Assembly: GCF_016820555.1 (NCBI RefSeq)
Contig: NZ_JADHDW010000007.1
Location: forward strand, 62,001 to 126,000
From: Bacillus sp. REN10
GTDB taxonomy: Bacteria; Bacillota; Bacilli; Bacillales; Domibacillaceae
Reading direction: 5' to 3'
DNA length: 64,000 nucleotides
A model generated the notes under the pieces. It saw only the letters and a list, made by a program, of their open reading frames with translations. It had not been told where the DNA came from and did not search any database. Of this stretch, positions 53,053 to 62,479 are shown one piece after another; position 1 is the first letter of the stretch, and each line of letters starts with the position of its first letter. A program made the translations under genes and the position numbers.

Positions 53053-53420
53053 TAAGAAAAATTGACCATCTCGTGATTACCACAGCCGATATGAATCAGT
53101 GTATTGCCTTTTATGAAAAATTAGGCTTTCATGCCAAACAGACAAACGGACGATATGAGCTGTTTGCCGGAGACTTCAAAATCAATGTTCACTTTTTAGG
53201 AAAAGAACTTTCTCCTCATGCAGCCCATGTACAAATAGGAAGCACTGATTTATGTTTTGAAATTGGTGGAGACATTGACTGTTTTAAAAGAGAACTAGAG
53301 GCACAGGGGATTGTATTGGAAACAGATATTCTTGAAAAAAACGGCGTCAGAGGCAAGATGAAATCGATCTACTTGCGTGACGCCGACGGAAACCTGCTCG
53401 AATTTTGCAGCTATGAGTAG
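53049..53420 (+). CDS. VOC (glyoxalase/dioxygenase fold) protein
   Basis: 123 aa. One VOC module pair: IDHLVITTADMNQCIAFYEK at the start and SIYLRDADGNLLEFCSYE at the end; the metal-ligand His and Glu positions (H7, E118) are kept. This subgroup resembles the STM3117-like lactoylglutathione-lyase relatives. Substrate unknown. Its start overlaps a short frame behind a truncated HxlR regulator, so it was probably once under that regulator. Confidence 0.9.
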   Translation: MIRKIDHLVITTADMNQCIAFYEKLGFHAKQTNGRYELFAGDFKINVHFLGKELSPHAAHVQIGSTDLCFEIGGDIDCFKRELEAQGIVLETDILEKNGVRGKMKSIYLRDADGNLLEFCSYE

Positions 53421-53738
53421 TATGTATTTAGCGTTTTCCGTTGTCTTTCCATTGTTATGTATGATGGTTCTGGGGTACTTTCTCAGAACCATCAACTTAT
53501 TTAACACGGATTTGTTAACTCAATTAAAATGCACTTGTTTGTCTTAACTAGAAGAGGTTGAGGTTGACTCTTCACCTTCATCAAATGCTCCTACTTTACA
53601 TTTCATCTTCAGAAAGAAGACACAGCTCTCTTAATACTATTGCATACATAAAAGGAAATAAATAGAAATAAAAATCAACGCATGCAAGCTTGTACAAATA
53701 ATATGGGACAAGAAACCCGCCCCATATTAAACGATTCC
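53421..53738. other. Intergenic region
   Basis: No gene seen. A weak stem (GATGGTTCTG/CAGAACCATC, about 53462-53493) may end the VOC transcript. Confidence 0.5.
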
Positions 53739-54272
53739 TTATCCTCTATACTTTACAGCCAGTCCCTTTAAGAAATTTCTTGCGTATTTATCACCGCACT
53801 CTTTGTAATTTTTATGACCTTCTTTTCTTAATAGAGCACTTAATTCTCCTTTTGTTACGATGACCCCTACGTCTTCTAATATATCAAGCATATCTTCACT
53901 TGTTAATGATAGTGCTATCTTCAATTTTTTTAGAACGAGATTATTAACACTGCCATTACTCTTTAAAGATATTGCTTGTCTATCCGGTTGCCCTGGTTTT
54001 GGATCTTGTTTTCCTCTTTTAAAAGTAATAAAACCATTCAAAAATGACTCTAACATAACATTATTGCATTTTATTTCGTAATCATTTTCAACTACATCAC
54101 GATCATCGTCAAATTCATCATAGTAACTATTTTTTAATTTTGTCAGCATCTTTCGTACTTCTTCTTTTGTTACTTCAACGCCACCAAGTTTAAATATCTC
54201 CACCATATCTATATCTTTTATATCTAGAGCATATCTTACTCTAATTAAAATATCATTATTACTTATAGCCAT
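53739..54272 (-). CDS. DUF1456 (YehS-like) protein
   Basis: 177 aa, made of two related halves: NNDILIRVRYALDIKDIDMV and LVLKKLKIALSLTSEDMLDI begin each half, and each continues with GGVEVTKEEVRKMLTKL or VGVIVTKGELSALLRKE. This duplicated helix-rich layout is diagnostic of DUF1456/YehS. Function unknown. ATG behind TAGGAGGAC. Lys/Asp-rich and a little more AT-rich than neighbours. Confidence 0.92.
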   Translation of the reverse strand: MAISNNDILIRVRYALDIKDIDMVEIFKLGGVEVTKEEVRKMLTKLKNSYYDEFDDDRDVVENDYEIKCNNVMLESFLNGFITFKRGKQDPKPGQPDRQAISLKSNGSVNNLVLKKLKIALSLTSEDMLDILEDVGVIVTKGELSALLRKEGHKNYKECGDKYARNFLKGLAVKYRG

Positions 54273-54338
54273 TGTTTGTCCTCCTAAAATGTTGGTTGTT
54301 TATCCAGCAGTAAAAGCGTATCCTTTAACATGCTTAAT

Positions 54339-54497
54339 ATAAAGTGAAACTTCAATCAGTGAGGGTTTTCTTCATCCCCCACTGATTGTTAGTTGAACGG
54401 ATCAGGCGTTTACGGGCTGTTGATCTCCCACCTACATGCCTGCGCTTTTTCTGCCCTGTTGAGGTGGGAGTCTTACAGCCCGTTAATGCGGGATAAC
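54339..54497 (+). repeat. ~150-bp structured repeat, copy C
   Basis: Core 54344-54492, ATAAA on the left and ATAAC on the right. Within the inner stem the left arm has CTCCCACCT and the right arm AGGTGGGAG: both arms differ from other copies in a way that keeps pairing, which supports a folded RNA or DNA hairpin. Ends 38 bp from the dus stop codon. Confidence 0.9.
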
Positions 54498-54534
54498 TTT
54501 TTGAGAGTTACATCATTTCACTATCGCCGTCCCA

Positions 54535-55497
54535 TCAACATTCTTTCCCAAAGTTATCAAGCAATGCACGCACTTCATCTGTTGATTTCGTGTTCATCAA
54601 TTGATTTCTTAATTCAGCAGCTCCAGGGAATCCTTTGACATAAATTTTGAAAAAGCGATGAAGCCCTGTGATGGAACGTGGAAGTACTTCCGCATATTGA
54701 TCTTGAAGATTCAGCTGCAGTCTTAAAAGATCAAGGTATTCTTTACTGCTATGCTCTTTTGGCTCTTTTTCAAAAGCAAAAGGATTTTTAAAAATACCTC
54801 GCCCGATCATAACGCCATCAATACCATATGCTTTCGCAAGCTGTAGCCCAACTTGACGGTCAGGAATATCTCCATTGATGGTTAGTAGCGTATTAGGTGC
54901 GATACGGTCGCGTAATTTTTTGATTTCCGGAATTAGCTCCCAATGAGCATCTACTTGGCTCATTTCCTCTCTTGTACGTAAATGAATAGAAAGGTTTGCA
55001 ATATCTTGTTTTAAAATATGCGTTAGCCACCCCTCCCACTCCTGAACCTCCTTATAGCCCAGTCGTGTTTTCACACTGACAGGCAGTCCACCGATCTTTG
55101 CTGCTTGAATAAGTTCTGCCGCAACGTCTGGACGCAGAATAAGGCCACTACCTTTCCCTCTCGATGCCACATTCGGGACAGGGCAACCCATATTAATATC
55201 GATACCTTTAAATCCTAGCTCTGCCATACCCATACTCATTTGACGGAAGTATTCGGGATTATCCCCCCAAATATGTGCCACGATTGGCTGTTCATCTTCT
55301 GTAAAAGTCAAACGGCCACGCACACTTTTCATCCCCTCTGGATGACAATAGCTATCCGAGTTTGTAAACTCTGTGAAAAATACATCCGGTCGACCGGCTT
55401 CACTTACTACGTGACGAAACACAACATCTGTCACATCTTCCATTGGTGCAAGTACAAAAAATGGTCGTGGTAAATCACGCCAAAAATTATTTATCAT
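54535..55497 (-). CDS. dus: tRNA-dihydrouridine synthase (YfjN-like), copy 1
   Basis: 320 aa flavoenzyme that reduces uridine to dihydrouridine in the D-loop of t[18 protein letters not shown] at the N-terminus, [11 protein letters not shown] with the catalytic Cys, VSVKTRLGY and TINGDI...[13 protein letters not shown] are all intact. Start at ATG 55497: a much longer frame (to 55674) is encoded by an unrelated repeat and is rejected. Spacing from GAGAGGA is long (13), as in the second copy. A closely similar gene lies at 61240-62223. Confidence 0.93.
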   Translation of the reverse strand: MINNFWRDLPRPFFVLAPMEDVTDVVFRHVVSEAGRPDVFFTEFTNSDSYCHPEGMKSVRGRLTFTEDEQPIVAHIWGDNPEYFRQMSMGMAELGFKGIDINMGCPVPNVASRGKGSGLILRPDVAAELIQAAKIGGLPVSVKTRLGYKEVQEWEGWLTHILKQDIANLSIHLRTREEMSQVDAHWELIPEIKKLRDRIAPNTLLTINGDIPDRQVGLQLAKAYGIDGVMIGRGIFKNPFAFEKEPKEHSSKEYLDLLRLQLNLQDQYAEVLPRSITGLHRFFKIYVKGFPGAAELRNQLMNTKSTDEVRALLDNFGKEC

Positions 55498-55545
55498 TTC
55501 AAACTCAAATCCTCTCACTATGGATACAACTTCAAACTCTCGATC

Positions 55546-55680
55546 AAATAAGAAAAGCGCAAGGCGCCCGCCTATCGGCGACAAGCATAAGACGATCCGG
55601 CTAGAAGGTTGCTCTTTAACCTTCTGGACGGATTGGCTTGTGACCTCGAGTCGATGGCGCCTGGAGCTAGACATTTCTCA
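55546..55680. repeat. GC-rich repeat-like element upstream of dus
   Basis: About 135 bp, much richer in GC than its surroundings, with GCGCAAGGCGCC on one end and GGCGCCTGGAGC on the other and inner hairpins (AGAAGGTT/AACCTTCT). In translation it gives [11 protein letters not shown], a pattern I know from spurious reading frames in many Bacillus genomes. Only one copy lies in this window. Confidence 0.55.
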
Positions 55681-55841
55681 AAGCCAAATGTTCCACTTCT
55701 TTTACACTTATATCATGCTTAGTAACTTATATCAAACCATCTTCATCATGACTTCTTTACCTGTGCAAATAAATAGTATTAGCTATTTATTAAGTGTCTG
55801 ATTAAGAGTATGATAGTATTAAAAAAGAAAGAGGTTCTCAC

Positions 55842-56372
55842 ATGGATTCAACACTTTCATCGAGAAGCGCGACTAAGATGACAACAAGAACTCTAGTCAT
55901 CAATGCACTTTTCATCACATTAACATTGGTAGCGACGATGTTCATCAACATCAGGCTCCCTATCATGGGCAACGGTGGTCTCATTCATCTCGGAAATGTG
56001 CCTCTCTTTATCGCCGCCTTCCTTTACGGCAGAAAAACGGGAGCCATCGCCGGTGCCTTCGGAATGGCCTTATTCGACCTTATCTCTGGCTGGACAGTAT
56101 GGGCACCGTTTACATTCGTTATCGTAGGGGCTATGGGCTTTACAGCGGGTCTCATCTCTGAAAAGATGCCCGGCAAAAGAGTTGTTGTTTACACAATTGC
56201 CATTGTCGCTGCGCTGATGATCAAAGTCGTCGGCTACTATTTTGCGGAAGTGATCCTTTACGGAAACTGGATCCAACCGTTCGGCTCCATTCCTGGAAAC
56301 GTTATGCAAGTCGTCATCGCTGGTCTCATTGTCTCACCACTGGCAGGACGCTTAAAGAAAATTGTCAAATAA
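55842..56372 (+). CDS. ECF transporter S component (substrate-binding)
   Basis: 176 aa with five or six membrane helices. GNGGLIHLGNVPLFIAAFLY near residue 50, GRKTGAIAGAFGMALFDLIS and GSIPGNVMQVVIAGLIVSPL are characteristic of energy-coupling-factor S components, which bind a vitamin and dock on a shared EcfAA'T module. The module is not in the window. Substrate unknown; no vitamin riboswitch was found upstream. Followed by a clear terminator. Confidence 0.88.
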   Translation: MDSTLSSRSATKMTTRTLVINALFITLTLVATMFINIRLPIMGNGGLIHLGNVPLFIAAFLYGRKTGAIAGAFGMALFDLISGWTVWAPFTFVIVGAMGFTAGLISEKMPGKRVVVYTIAIVAALMIKVVGYYFAEVILYGNWIQPFGSIPGNVMQVVIAGLIVSPLAGRLKKIVK

Positions 56373-56426
56373 ACAGCATAGCAAAAAAATGCATAAGTAT
56401 CTTCGAAGCTAATAAAGAAAATGCAA

Positions 56427-56455
56427 CCGACACTAACAGCTAGTGTCGGCTTTTT
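56427..56455 (+). terminator. Terminator after the ECF S gene
   Basis: CCGACACTA and TAGTGTCGG around ACAGC, followed by CTTTTTG. Four bases later repeat copy D begins. Confidence 0.85.
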
Positions 56456-56459
56456 GAAT

Positions 56460-56619
56460 ATAAAGTGAAACTTCAATCAGTGGGGGTTTTCTTCATCCCC
56501 CGCTGATTGTTAGTTGAACGGATCGGGCGTTTACGGGCTGTTGATCCCCCACCTACACGTCTGCGCTTCTTCTGATCATGTTGAGGTGGGGGTCTTACAG
56601 CCCGTTAATGCGGGATAAA
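56460..56619 (+). repeat. ~150-bp structured repeat, copy D
   Basis: Core 56465-56614 between ATAAA (56460-56464) and ATAAA (56615-56619). The left hairpin has CCCCCGCTG instead of CCCCCACTG, turning a T-A pair into T-G and so keeping the stem. It sits between the ECF S terminator and the mqo terminator. Confidence 0.92.
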
Positions 56620-56671
56620 TGGATCGGAATTTCACTCTTTATACAAAGCTAACGCAGCCCCCTCTCAAAAT

Positions 56672-56706
56672 AAAAAAGACTCCCCACTCAGTGAGAAGTC
56701 TTTTTT
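56672..56706 (-). terminator. Terminator of mqo
   Basis: Minus strand: AAAAAAGACTTCTCACTGAG pairs back with GGGGAGTCTTTTTT, giving a stem with T-run. Confidence 0.8.
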
Positions 56707-56764
56707 CAATAGAATAGTACATATTCTATAATTATAGTATATTATTCATCTGTAAGTTTGCTTA

Positions 56765-58291
56765 TTACACGCCTTGGCCTGCTGGCTCTAACGTTACCTT
56801 TTCAGCTAAACCAAGTGTCTGTGCCGTTGACGTATGAACTTCTTCAAGCAAGTCTGGATTTTGCATTAATGACATGCCATAAGAAGGAATCATTTCTTTA
56901 ATTTTCGGTTCCCACTCTTTCAAGTGTTGCGGGAAGCATTTTTTAATGACTTCAAGCATAACATGAACCGCGGTAGAAGCACCTGGAGACGCGCCGAGCA
57001 ATGCAGCGATCGAACCATCAGCGGCACTAACCACTTCCGTACCAAATTGAAGCGTTCCTTTGCCGCCCGCTTCCGTATCTTTAATCACTTGCACACGTTG
57101 GCCAGCTACGACAATATCCCAATCCTCACTCTCCGCGTTCGGGATAAACTCACGCAACTCTTCCATACGCTGTTCTTTCGATAACATCAGCTGCTGGATC
57201 AAATATTTCGTCAATGCCATCTCTTTCACGCCTGCCGCTAATAACGTAGTAAGATTATGCGGTTTGACAGAAGAGATTAAGTCCATGTTTGAACCTGTTT
57301 TTAAGAACTTAGGCGAGAAGCCAGCAAACGGTCCAAATAGCAATGATTTTTTGTTGTCGATATATCGTGTATCAAGATGCGGAACAGACATTGGCGGAGC
57401 ACCAACCGCAGCTTTTCCGTATACTTTTGCATGATGCTGCTCAACCACTTCTTGGTTGTTACATACCATAAATAATCCGCTAATCGGGAAGCCGCCAATA
57501 TGTTTCCCTTCAGGAATACCTGATTGCTGCAGTAAGTGCAGGCTTCCTCCTCCAGCTCCAAGGAACACAAATTTTGCTGTATGATATTCCATTTTACAGC
57601 CATCAAGGTCATGTACTTTTACTTCCCATAAGCCGTCTTTCGTACGTTTAATGCCTTCCACGCTATGTCTATATTCGACATCAACATTTTGTGTTTGTAA
57701 GTGTTCAAATAACATACGCGTCAAAGCGCCAAAATTGACGTCCGTACCCGTGTCGATTTTGGTTGCTGCTATCCGCTCATTCGCTGAACGATCTTCCATA
57801 ATCAGCGGGATCCATTTTTTCAGCGTTTCTGGGTCCTCTGAAAATTCCATTCCTTTGAATAAAGGATTGTCAGCCATCGCTTCAAAACGTCTTTTTAAAA
57901 ACTTCGCATTTTCTTCACCTTGGACCATACTGATATGAGGTAATGGCATAATAAAGTCTTGCGGATTTTTGATCAGCTGGCTCTTTACAAGATAAGACCA
58001 AAACTGCATAGAAACTTGGAACTGTTCATTTACCTTAATCGCTTTCGTAATATCGACAGACCCATCCGACTTTTCAGAAGTATAGTTAAGCTCACACAGT
58101 GCCGCATGCCCCGTTCCCGCATTATTCCATTCATTAGAGCTTTCCTCTCCTGCTTTTCCGAGCTTCTCAAACACTGTAATTTTCCAGTCAGGTACCAATT
58201 CTTTCAGAAGTGTTCCTAAAGTAGCACTCATGATTCCGGCACCAATTAAGATAACATCCGATTTCTCTTCTCTGTTGCTCATCTTTCTCAT
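56765..58291 (-). CDS. mqo: Malate:quinone oxidoreductase
   Basis: 508 aa, normal length. FAD motif [34 protein letters not shown] near residue 56, and DINFGAL-type [14 protein letters not shown] near 183 identify Mqo, a membrane-associated flavoprotein that oxidises malate to oxaloacetate and passes electrons to quinone. Start ATG 58291 with a GGGGATAAGG site; ATG 58282 is nearly as good. Upstream lies a GC-rich hairpin patch (58316-58375) and a 20-bp tandem repeat, both possible control sites. Confidence 0.97.
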   Translation of the reverse strand: MRKMSNREEKSDVILIGAGIMSATLGTLLKELVPDWKITVFEKLGKAGEESSNEWNNAGTGHAALCELNYTSEKSDGSVDITKAIKVNEQFQVSMQFWSYLVKSQLIKNPQDFIMPLPHISMVQGEENAKFLKRRFEAMADNPLFKGMEFSEDPETLKKWIPLIMEDRSANERIAATKIDTGTDVNFGALTRMLFEHLQTQNVDVEYRHSVEGIKRTKDGLWEVKVHDLDGCKMEYHTAKFVFLGAGGGSLHLLQQSGIPEGKHIGGFPISGLFMVCNNQEVVEQHHAKVYGKAAVGAPPMSVPHLDTRYIDNKKSLLFGPFAGFSPKFLKTGSNMDLISSVKPHNLTTLLAAGVKEMALTKYLIQQLMLSKEQRMEELREFIPNAESEDWDIVVAGQRVQVIKDTEAGGKGTLQFGTEVVSAADGSIAALLGASPGASTAVHVMLEVIKKCFPQHLKEWEPKIKEMIPSYGMSLMQNPDLLEEVHTSTAQTLGLAEKVTLEPAGQGV

Positions 58292-58392
58292 CCTTATCCC
58301 CTAAGATTTGCAGAAAGGATGTAGGCGCTCCTACTTAGACGTCACAGCAAGCCGGGGCGCGAACTAGTCACACACCTTTTCCGCATTAATTA

Positions 58393-58506
58393 TAACCTAA
58401 TTATAGTACAACATTACTGTTTATAGTATAGCATTATTGCCAATAGTGTATCATTATTGTTTACAGAATATCACTATTGTTTACATTATATCACTATTAC
58501 TTACAG
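58393..58506. repeat. 20-bp tandem repeat, about 5.7 units
   Basis: Units starting at 58393, 58413, 58433, 58453, 58473 and 58493 (last partial): ATTACTGTTTATAGTATAGC, ATTATTGTTTACAGAATATC and related. The core ATTGTTTACA recurs. The array lies 100-215 bp upstream of mqo and could be a regulator-binding array or neutral satellite DNA. Confidence 0.8.
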
Positions 58507-58738
58507 ATTTAAATATAACTAACCCATCATAAGCGGCTCAAAAGCTAGTAAAAAATGTTTCCTTCCAAATAATATGAAGATGCATAGCTTTTCGTTTACT
58601 AAGAACATACAGTAAATGTTTTTGATACCCAAAAGCCTACACACTATTTTCTATCTGCTTGTACATAGACATTCGATTGATAAAAATTTTCTTAAAAAAA
58701 TTAAACCTTTTTGAGAAATTATTGGAGAAAGGGGCAAG

Positions 58739-58897
58739 ATAAAGTGAAACTTCAATCAGTGGGGGTTTTCTTCATCCCCCACTGATTGTTAGTTGAACGG
58801 ATCGGGCGTTTACGGGCTGTTGATCCCCCACCTACACGTCTGCGATTCTTCCGCCATGTTGAGGTGGGGGTCTTACAGCCCGTTAATGCGGGATAAA
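58739..58897 (+). repeat. ~150-bp structured repeat, copy E
   Basis: Core 58744-58892 with ATAAA on both sides (58739-58743 and 58893-58897). Both hairpins are perfectly paired. It ends only 31 bp before the kimA start codon, so the element lies within the kimA leader. Confidence 0.92.
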
Positions 58898-58927
58898 ATG
58901 TACTAATTTATTGGAGATGATTGATAC

Positions 58928-60754
58928 ATGCTTGCAACGATAAAAAGGTTTTTAATTGGGCGTCCCTTGAAATCGAATGAGCTAGGAGAACAGAAACTTA
59001 ACAAATTAAAAGCATTAGCGATTCTCTCTTCGGATGCTCTATCTTCGGTCGCATATGGACCTGAACAAATACTGATTGTATTAGTGACTATTGGAACAGT
59101 CGCATTTTGGTATTCCATTCCCATAGCAATAGGTGTACTCATTTTATTAACCGCTCTTATTCTGTCTTATCGCCAAATCATTTTTGCGTATCCTCAAGGC
59201 GGTGGAGCGTATATGGTGTCAAAAAATAACTTAGGGGTGAATCCAGGATTAGTAGCTGGGGGATCTCTCTTAGTGGACTACATTCTGACCGTTGCCGTAA
59301 GCGTATCTGCTGGCACGGACGCAATCACATCCGCTTTTCCAACATTACATCACTATAATGTGGAAGTTGCTATTCTGTTTGTCCTTTTCATTACGATTTT
59401 AAATTTAAGAGGAGTGACGGAATCTGCCTCCATTTTAGCTTATCCAGTTTACTTATTTGTTCTTGCATTGTTTATATTAATTGGTGTAGGTTTTTATCAC
59501 ATTATCACAGGTGGAATATCGCCACAATTACACACCCCCATTGGTACACCTGTTCAGGGAATTAGTCTATTTATACTTTTACGAGCATTTGCTTCAGGGA
59601 GCTCAGCTTTAACGGGGGTCGAAGCGATATCAAATGCCATTCCTAACTTTAAAGATCCCGCACCGAATAATGCGGCCAAAACGTTAATAATCATGGGAAC
59701 ACTACTCGCCATTTTATTCTCGGGAATCGTGTATTTAGCCTATTATTATGGTATCACTCCTAGCGAAAAGGTGACGGTTGTATCCCAAATCGCCGAAGAG
59801 ACCTTCGGAAGGAATTTTATGTACTTCTTTATTCAAGGAACAACGGCATTAATACTAATCTTAGCGGCAAATACAGGCTACTCCGCTTTCCCATTATTAG
59901 CAGTTAATCTTGCAAAAGATAAATTCATTCCAAGAATGTTCTCGAGTAGAGGAGATCGTTTAGGATATTCAAATGGCATCATTATCCTCGGTATTGCTTC
60001 CATCATTTTGATTATTGCGTTTCATGCTAAAACCGAGCACCTTATTCCACTGTATGCCGTAGGAGTCTTTATTCCATTTACATTGTCTCAAACAGGCATG
60101 ATTGTAAAATGGTTACGAGAGAAACCGAAAAACTGGTTGATGAAACTAATCGTTAATGCAATAGGTGCTTTGATTAGTTTTACAGTTACGATGATTTTCT
60201 TTATCACAAAACTCGCTCAAGTTTGGCCAGTCTTTGTTTTTCTGCCGATCATCATCTTTATCTTTCACCGAATTAGAAAGCACTATGAAGATATTAGTGA
60301 ACAGCTAAGACTTACAGCTAATGAACATGATGTTCCTATCGAAGGAAATGTAATGATCCTTCCTGTTGCCGGTATAACTCGTGCAGTAGAAAGTTCTTTA
60401 AAATATGCGAAATCTCTTGCTCCTAATCAAATTATTGCTGTATACATTGCATTTGAAAGAGAAAATGAGAAGGAATTTGAGGAGAAATGGAGAAAATGGC
60501 AACCGGATGTAAGGTTAGTGACCCTGCACTCTCATTATCGCAGTATCCTGACACCTCTAATGAAATTTATCGATACCGTAGAATATAAAGCAAGTCAATC
60601 CAATTACCAAGTTACGGTCATTATTCCGCAGTTTATCCCTAAGAAAGGCTGGCACAATGTTCTTCATAATCAATCCGGTTTCATGATTCGTTCCGTTTTG
60701 TTACTTCGGAAAAACGTAATCGTTGCCACAGTACCATATCATTTGAAAAAATAA
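58928..60754 (+). CDS. kimA: High-affinity potassium importer KimA
   Basis: 608 aa. An APC-superfamily permease with about 12 membrane helices and a C-terminal cytosolic domain. KALAILSSDALSSVAYGPEQ near residue 30, YPQGGGAYMVSKNNLG near 92 and GSSALTGVEAISNAIPNF match B. subtilis KimA (formerly YdaO) almost throughout, including the C-terminal HNQSGF and VPYHLKK end. KimA imports K+ with protons and is inhibited by c-di-AMP. In B. subtilis the gene has a c-di-AMP riboswitch; none is present here, and a mobile repeat sits in the leader. Confidence 0.95.
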   Translation: MLATIKRFLIGRPLKSNELGEQKLNKLKALAILSSDALSSVAYGPEQILIVLVTIGTVAFWYSIPIAIGVLILLTALILSYRQIIFAYPQGGGAYMVSKNNLGVNPGLVAGGSLLVDYILTVAVSVSAGTDAITSAFPTLHHYNVEVAILFVLFITILNLRGVTESASILAYPVYLFVLALFILIGVGFYHIITGGISPQLHTPIGTPVQGISLFILLRAFASGSSALTGVEAISNAIPNFKDPAPNNAAKTLIIMGTLLAILFSGIVYLAYYYGITPSEKVTVVSQIAEETFGRNFMYFFIQGTTALILILAANTGYSAFPLLAVNLAKDKFIPRMFSSRGDRLGYSNGIIILGIASIILIIAFHAKTEHLIPLYAVGVFIPFTLSQTGMIVKWLREKPKNWLMKLIVNAIGALISFTVTMIFFITKLAQVWPVFVFLPIIIFIFHRIRKHYEDISEQLRLTANEHDVPIEGNVMILPVAGITRAVESSLKYAKSLAPNQIIAVYIAFERENEKEFEEKWRKWQPDVRLVTLHSHYRSILTPLMKFIDTVEYKASQSNYQVTVIIPQFIPKKGWHNVLHNQSGFMIRSVLLLRKNVIVATVPYHLKK

Positions 60755-60822
60755 TGCTTTACTCCATGTACAATGCTACTATCGACTTATACGATAACTC
60801 AATGTAGAAAAGGCGGATCAAT

Positions 60823-60979
60823 ATGATTAATCAAATTAAGCACGAAAGACATTCATGCTGCCTATGATGAGTTACAAGAAAAAGGTGTCGAAGTTAGTGA
60901 AATGCTAAAAATGCCCTATGGCACCATGTTCAAATGTAAAGACCAAGATGGAAACGATTATCTTTTAAGGGAAGATTAA
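60823..60979 (+). pseudogene. Broken VOC-family gene
   Basis: A start with a fair ribosome site (AAGGCGGATCAAT ATG) gives MINQIKHERHS and then loses frame; a second frame from 60851 reads IHAAYDELQEKGVEVSEMLK then PYGTMFKCKDQDGNDYLLRED, the C-terminal half of a glyoxalase-fold protein. The middle (~60 residues) is deleted. Confidence 0.8.
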
Positions 60980-61053
60980 TTGAAAAACCTGTTTGTTTCG
61001 CTTGAGGCATTAAATTTAGCATTACACTTCATTACTTTCGCGCTAACGTCAAA

Positions 61054-61096
61054 AAAAGAGGCAATCTCCCATTGCTTTAAAGCAATGGGAGATTGG
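61054..61096. terminator. Strong palindrome, terminator on the minus strand
   Basis: CAATCTCCCATTGCTTT and AAAGCAATGGGAGATTG pair perfectly; on the minus strand it is followed by CCTCTTTTTTT. It probably ends the dus copy 2 transcript. Confidence 0.75.
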
Positions 61097-61239
61097 TACC
61101 TACAACCATTTTTCTTATATATATTCAATATTTCCTGCTCAGTCAGTTTGGTCATAGCTTGTCTCGTTAGTATAAACCCTAATTTTAGGACACACCACTT
61201 TAATATGTTACTTCGCCTTCACCTTGAATTGGGACACTT

Positions 61240-62223
61240 TTACTGTTCCCTCATTCCATCCAGATTCTTTGACCCGAAATTATCGAGCAATGCACGCACT
61301 TCATCTGTTGACTCTGTACTCATTAATCGATTTCTTAACTCACTTGCTCCTCGAAACCCACGGACGTATATCTTGAAGAAGCGATGAAGAGCCTTGAACG
61401 GACGTAGCTCTAATTCTGAATATTTATCATGGAGATCAAGATGCAGCCTTAAGAGATCAAGTAATTCCTTACTACTATGATCTTTCGGCTGCTTTTCAAA
61501 GGCAAATGGATTATTGAAAATACCACGCCCAATCATAATCCCATCAATACCGTATTGATGAGCGAGCTTTAAGCCCGTTTGACGGTCAGGGATATCCCCA
61601 TTGATCGTCAAGAGTGTATCGGGTGCCACCTGATCACGAAGTTTCTTAATCTCAGGGATTAGTTCCCAATGAGCATCTACTTTGCTCATTTCCTCTCTTG
61701 TGCGCAGATGAACGGAAAGATTAACAATGTCTTGTTTCAATATGTGTGTTAGCCAGTCGTGCCATTCGTCTACATCCGTATAACCAAGCCTTGTCTTCAC
61801 ACTTACGGGCAATCCGCCTGCTTTTGCCGCTTGTATTAAATCCGCTGCAACTTTTGGGCGACGGATAAGGCCACTTCCCTTCCCATTCTGTGCCACATTA
61901 GGTACAGGACAACCCATATTGATATCTACTCCCCGATAGCCTAGTTTCGCCATACCAATACTCATTTGCCGAAAGTATTCAGGCTTATCCCCCCATATAT
62001 GGGCTACAATTGGTTGTTCATCCTCCGTAAAAGTCAAACGCCCACGCACACTTTGATTCCCCTCTGGGTGGCAATAACTCTCCGTGTTTGCAAACTCTGT
62101 AAAAAACACGTCAGGTCTGGCTGCTTCACTCACTACATGGCGAAAAACAACATCCGTCACATCTTCCATTGGTGCCAGTATAAAAAAAGGGCGCGGTAAA
62201 TCACGCCAAAAATTGTCTGTCAT
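61240..62223 (-). CDS. dus: tRNA-dihydrouridine synthase (YfjN-like), copy 2
   Basis: 327 aa, with the same motifs as copy 1: [41 protein letters not shown] and [13 protein letters not shown]. By eye about four of five residues match copy 1, and even the leader GAGAGG..TTTGAGTTTGAA is shared, so this is a recent duplication or a second acquired copy. ATG 62223 was chosen by alignment with copy 1; a TTG two codons before it is possible. Confidence 0.93.
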   Translation of the reverse strand: MTDNFWRDLPRPFFILAPMEDVTDVVFRHVVSEAARPDVFFTEFANTESYCHPEGNQSVRGRLTFTEDEQPIVAHIWGDKPEYFRQMSIGMAKLGYRGVDINMGCPVPNVAQNGKGSGLIRRPKVAADLIQAAKAGGLPVSVKTRLGYTDVDEWHDWLTHILKQDIVNLSVHLRTREEMSKVDAHWELIPEIKKLRDQVAPDTLLTINGDIPDRQTGLKLAHQYGIDGIMIGRGIFNNPFAFEKQPKDHSSKELLDLLRLHLDLHDKYSELELRPFKALHRFFKIYVRGFRGASELRNRLMSTESTDEVRALLDNFGSKNLDGMREQ

Positions 62224-62479
62224 ATTCAAACTCAAACCCTCTCATTATGGGATACCAGGCCAAACCCTTATCCCAAAATTCCAAAGCAAGATGTCCCTGC
62301 TTCTTTTACACTTATACCATGCTCAAGCACTTTTTATCAAACTGATTAGACATGTTTATTTTGTGTCGGAAACGTTTATTGTTGGGTTACAATTTAATTT
62401 CTAAGATTGCTACGCACTCGACGTGGCTTGAGTGGTGATGGCAGACATACTGAAAAGATGTAGTAGTGTTTACCTTAAC

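Noticed and set aside
55498-55674. 59-residue N-terminal extension of dus copy 1
   Set aside because: It is encoded by a GC-rich repeat element; copy 2 starts at the equivalent internal Met.
58316-58375. Riboswitch in the mqo leader
   Set aside because: GC-rich with a small hairpin (GTAGG/CCTAC) but it matches no riboswitch core that I know.
58393-58506. CRISPR array
   Set aside because: Units are contiguous 20-mers without spacers, and no cas gene is present.
61054-61096. Small RNA or tRNA gene
   Set aside because: Only a single perfect hairpin with a T-run on the minus strand; it fits a terminator. No cloverleaf was found here or elsewhere in the window.
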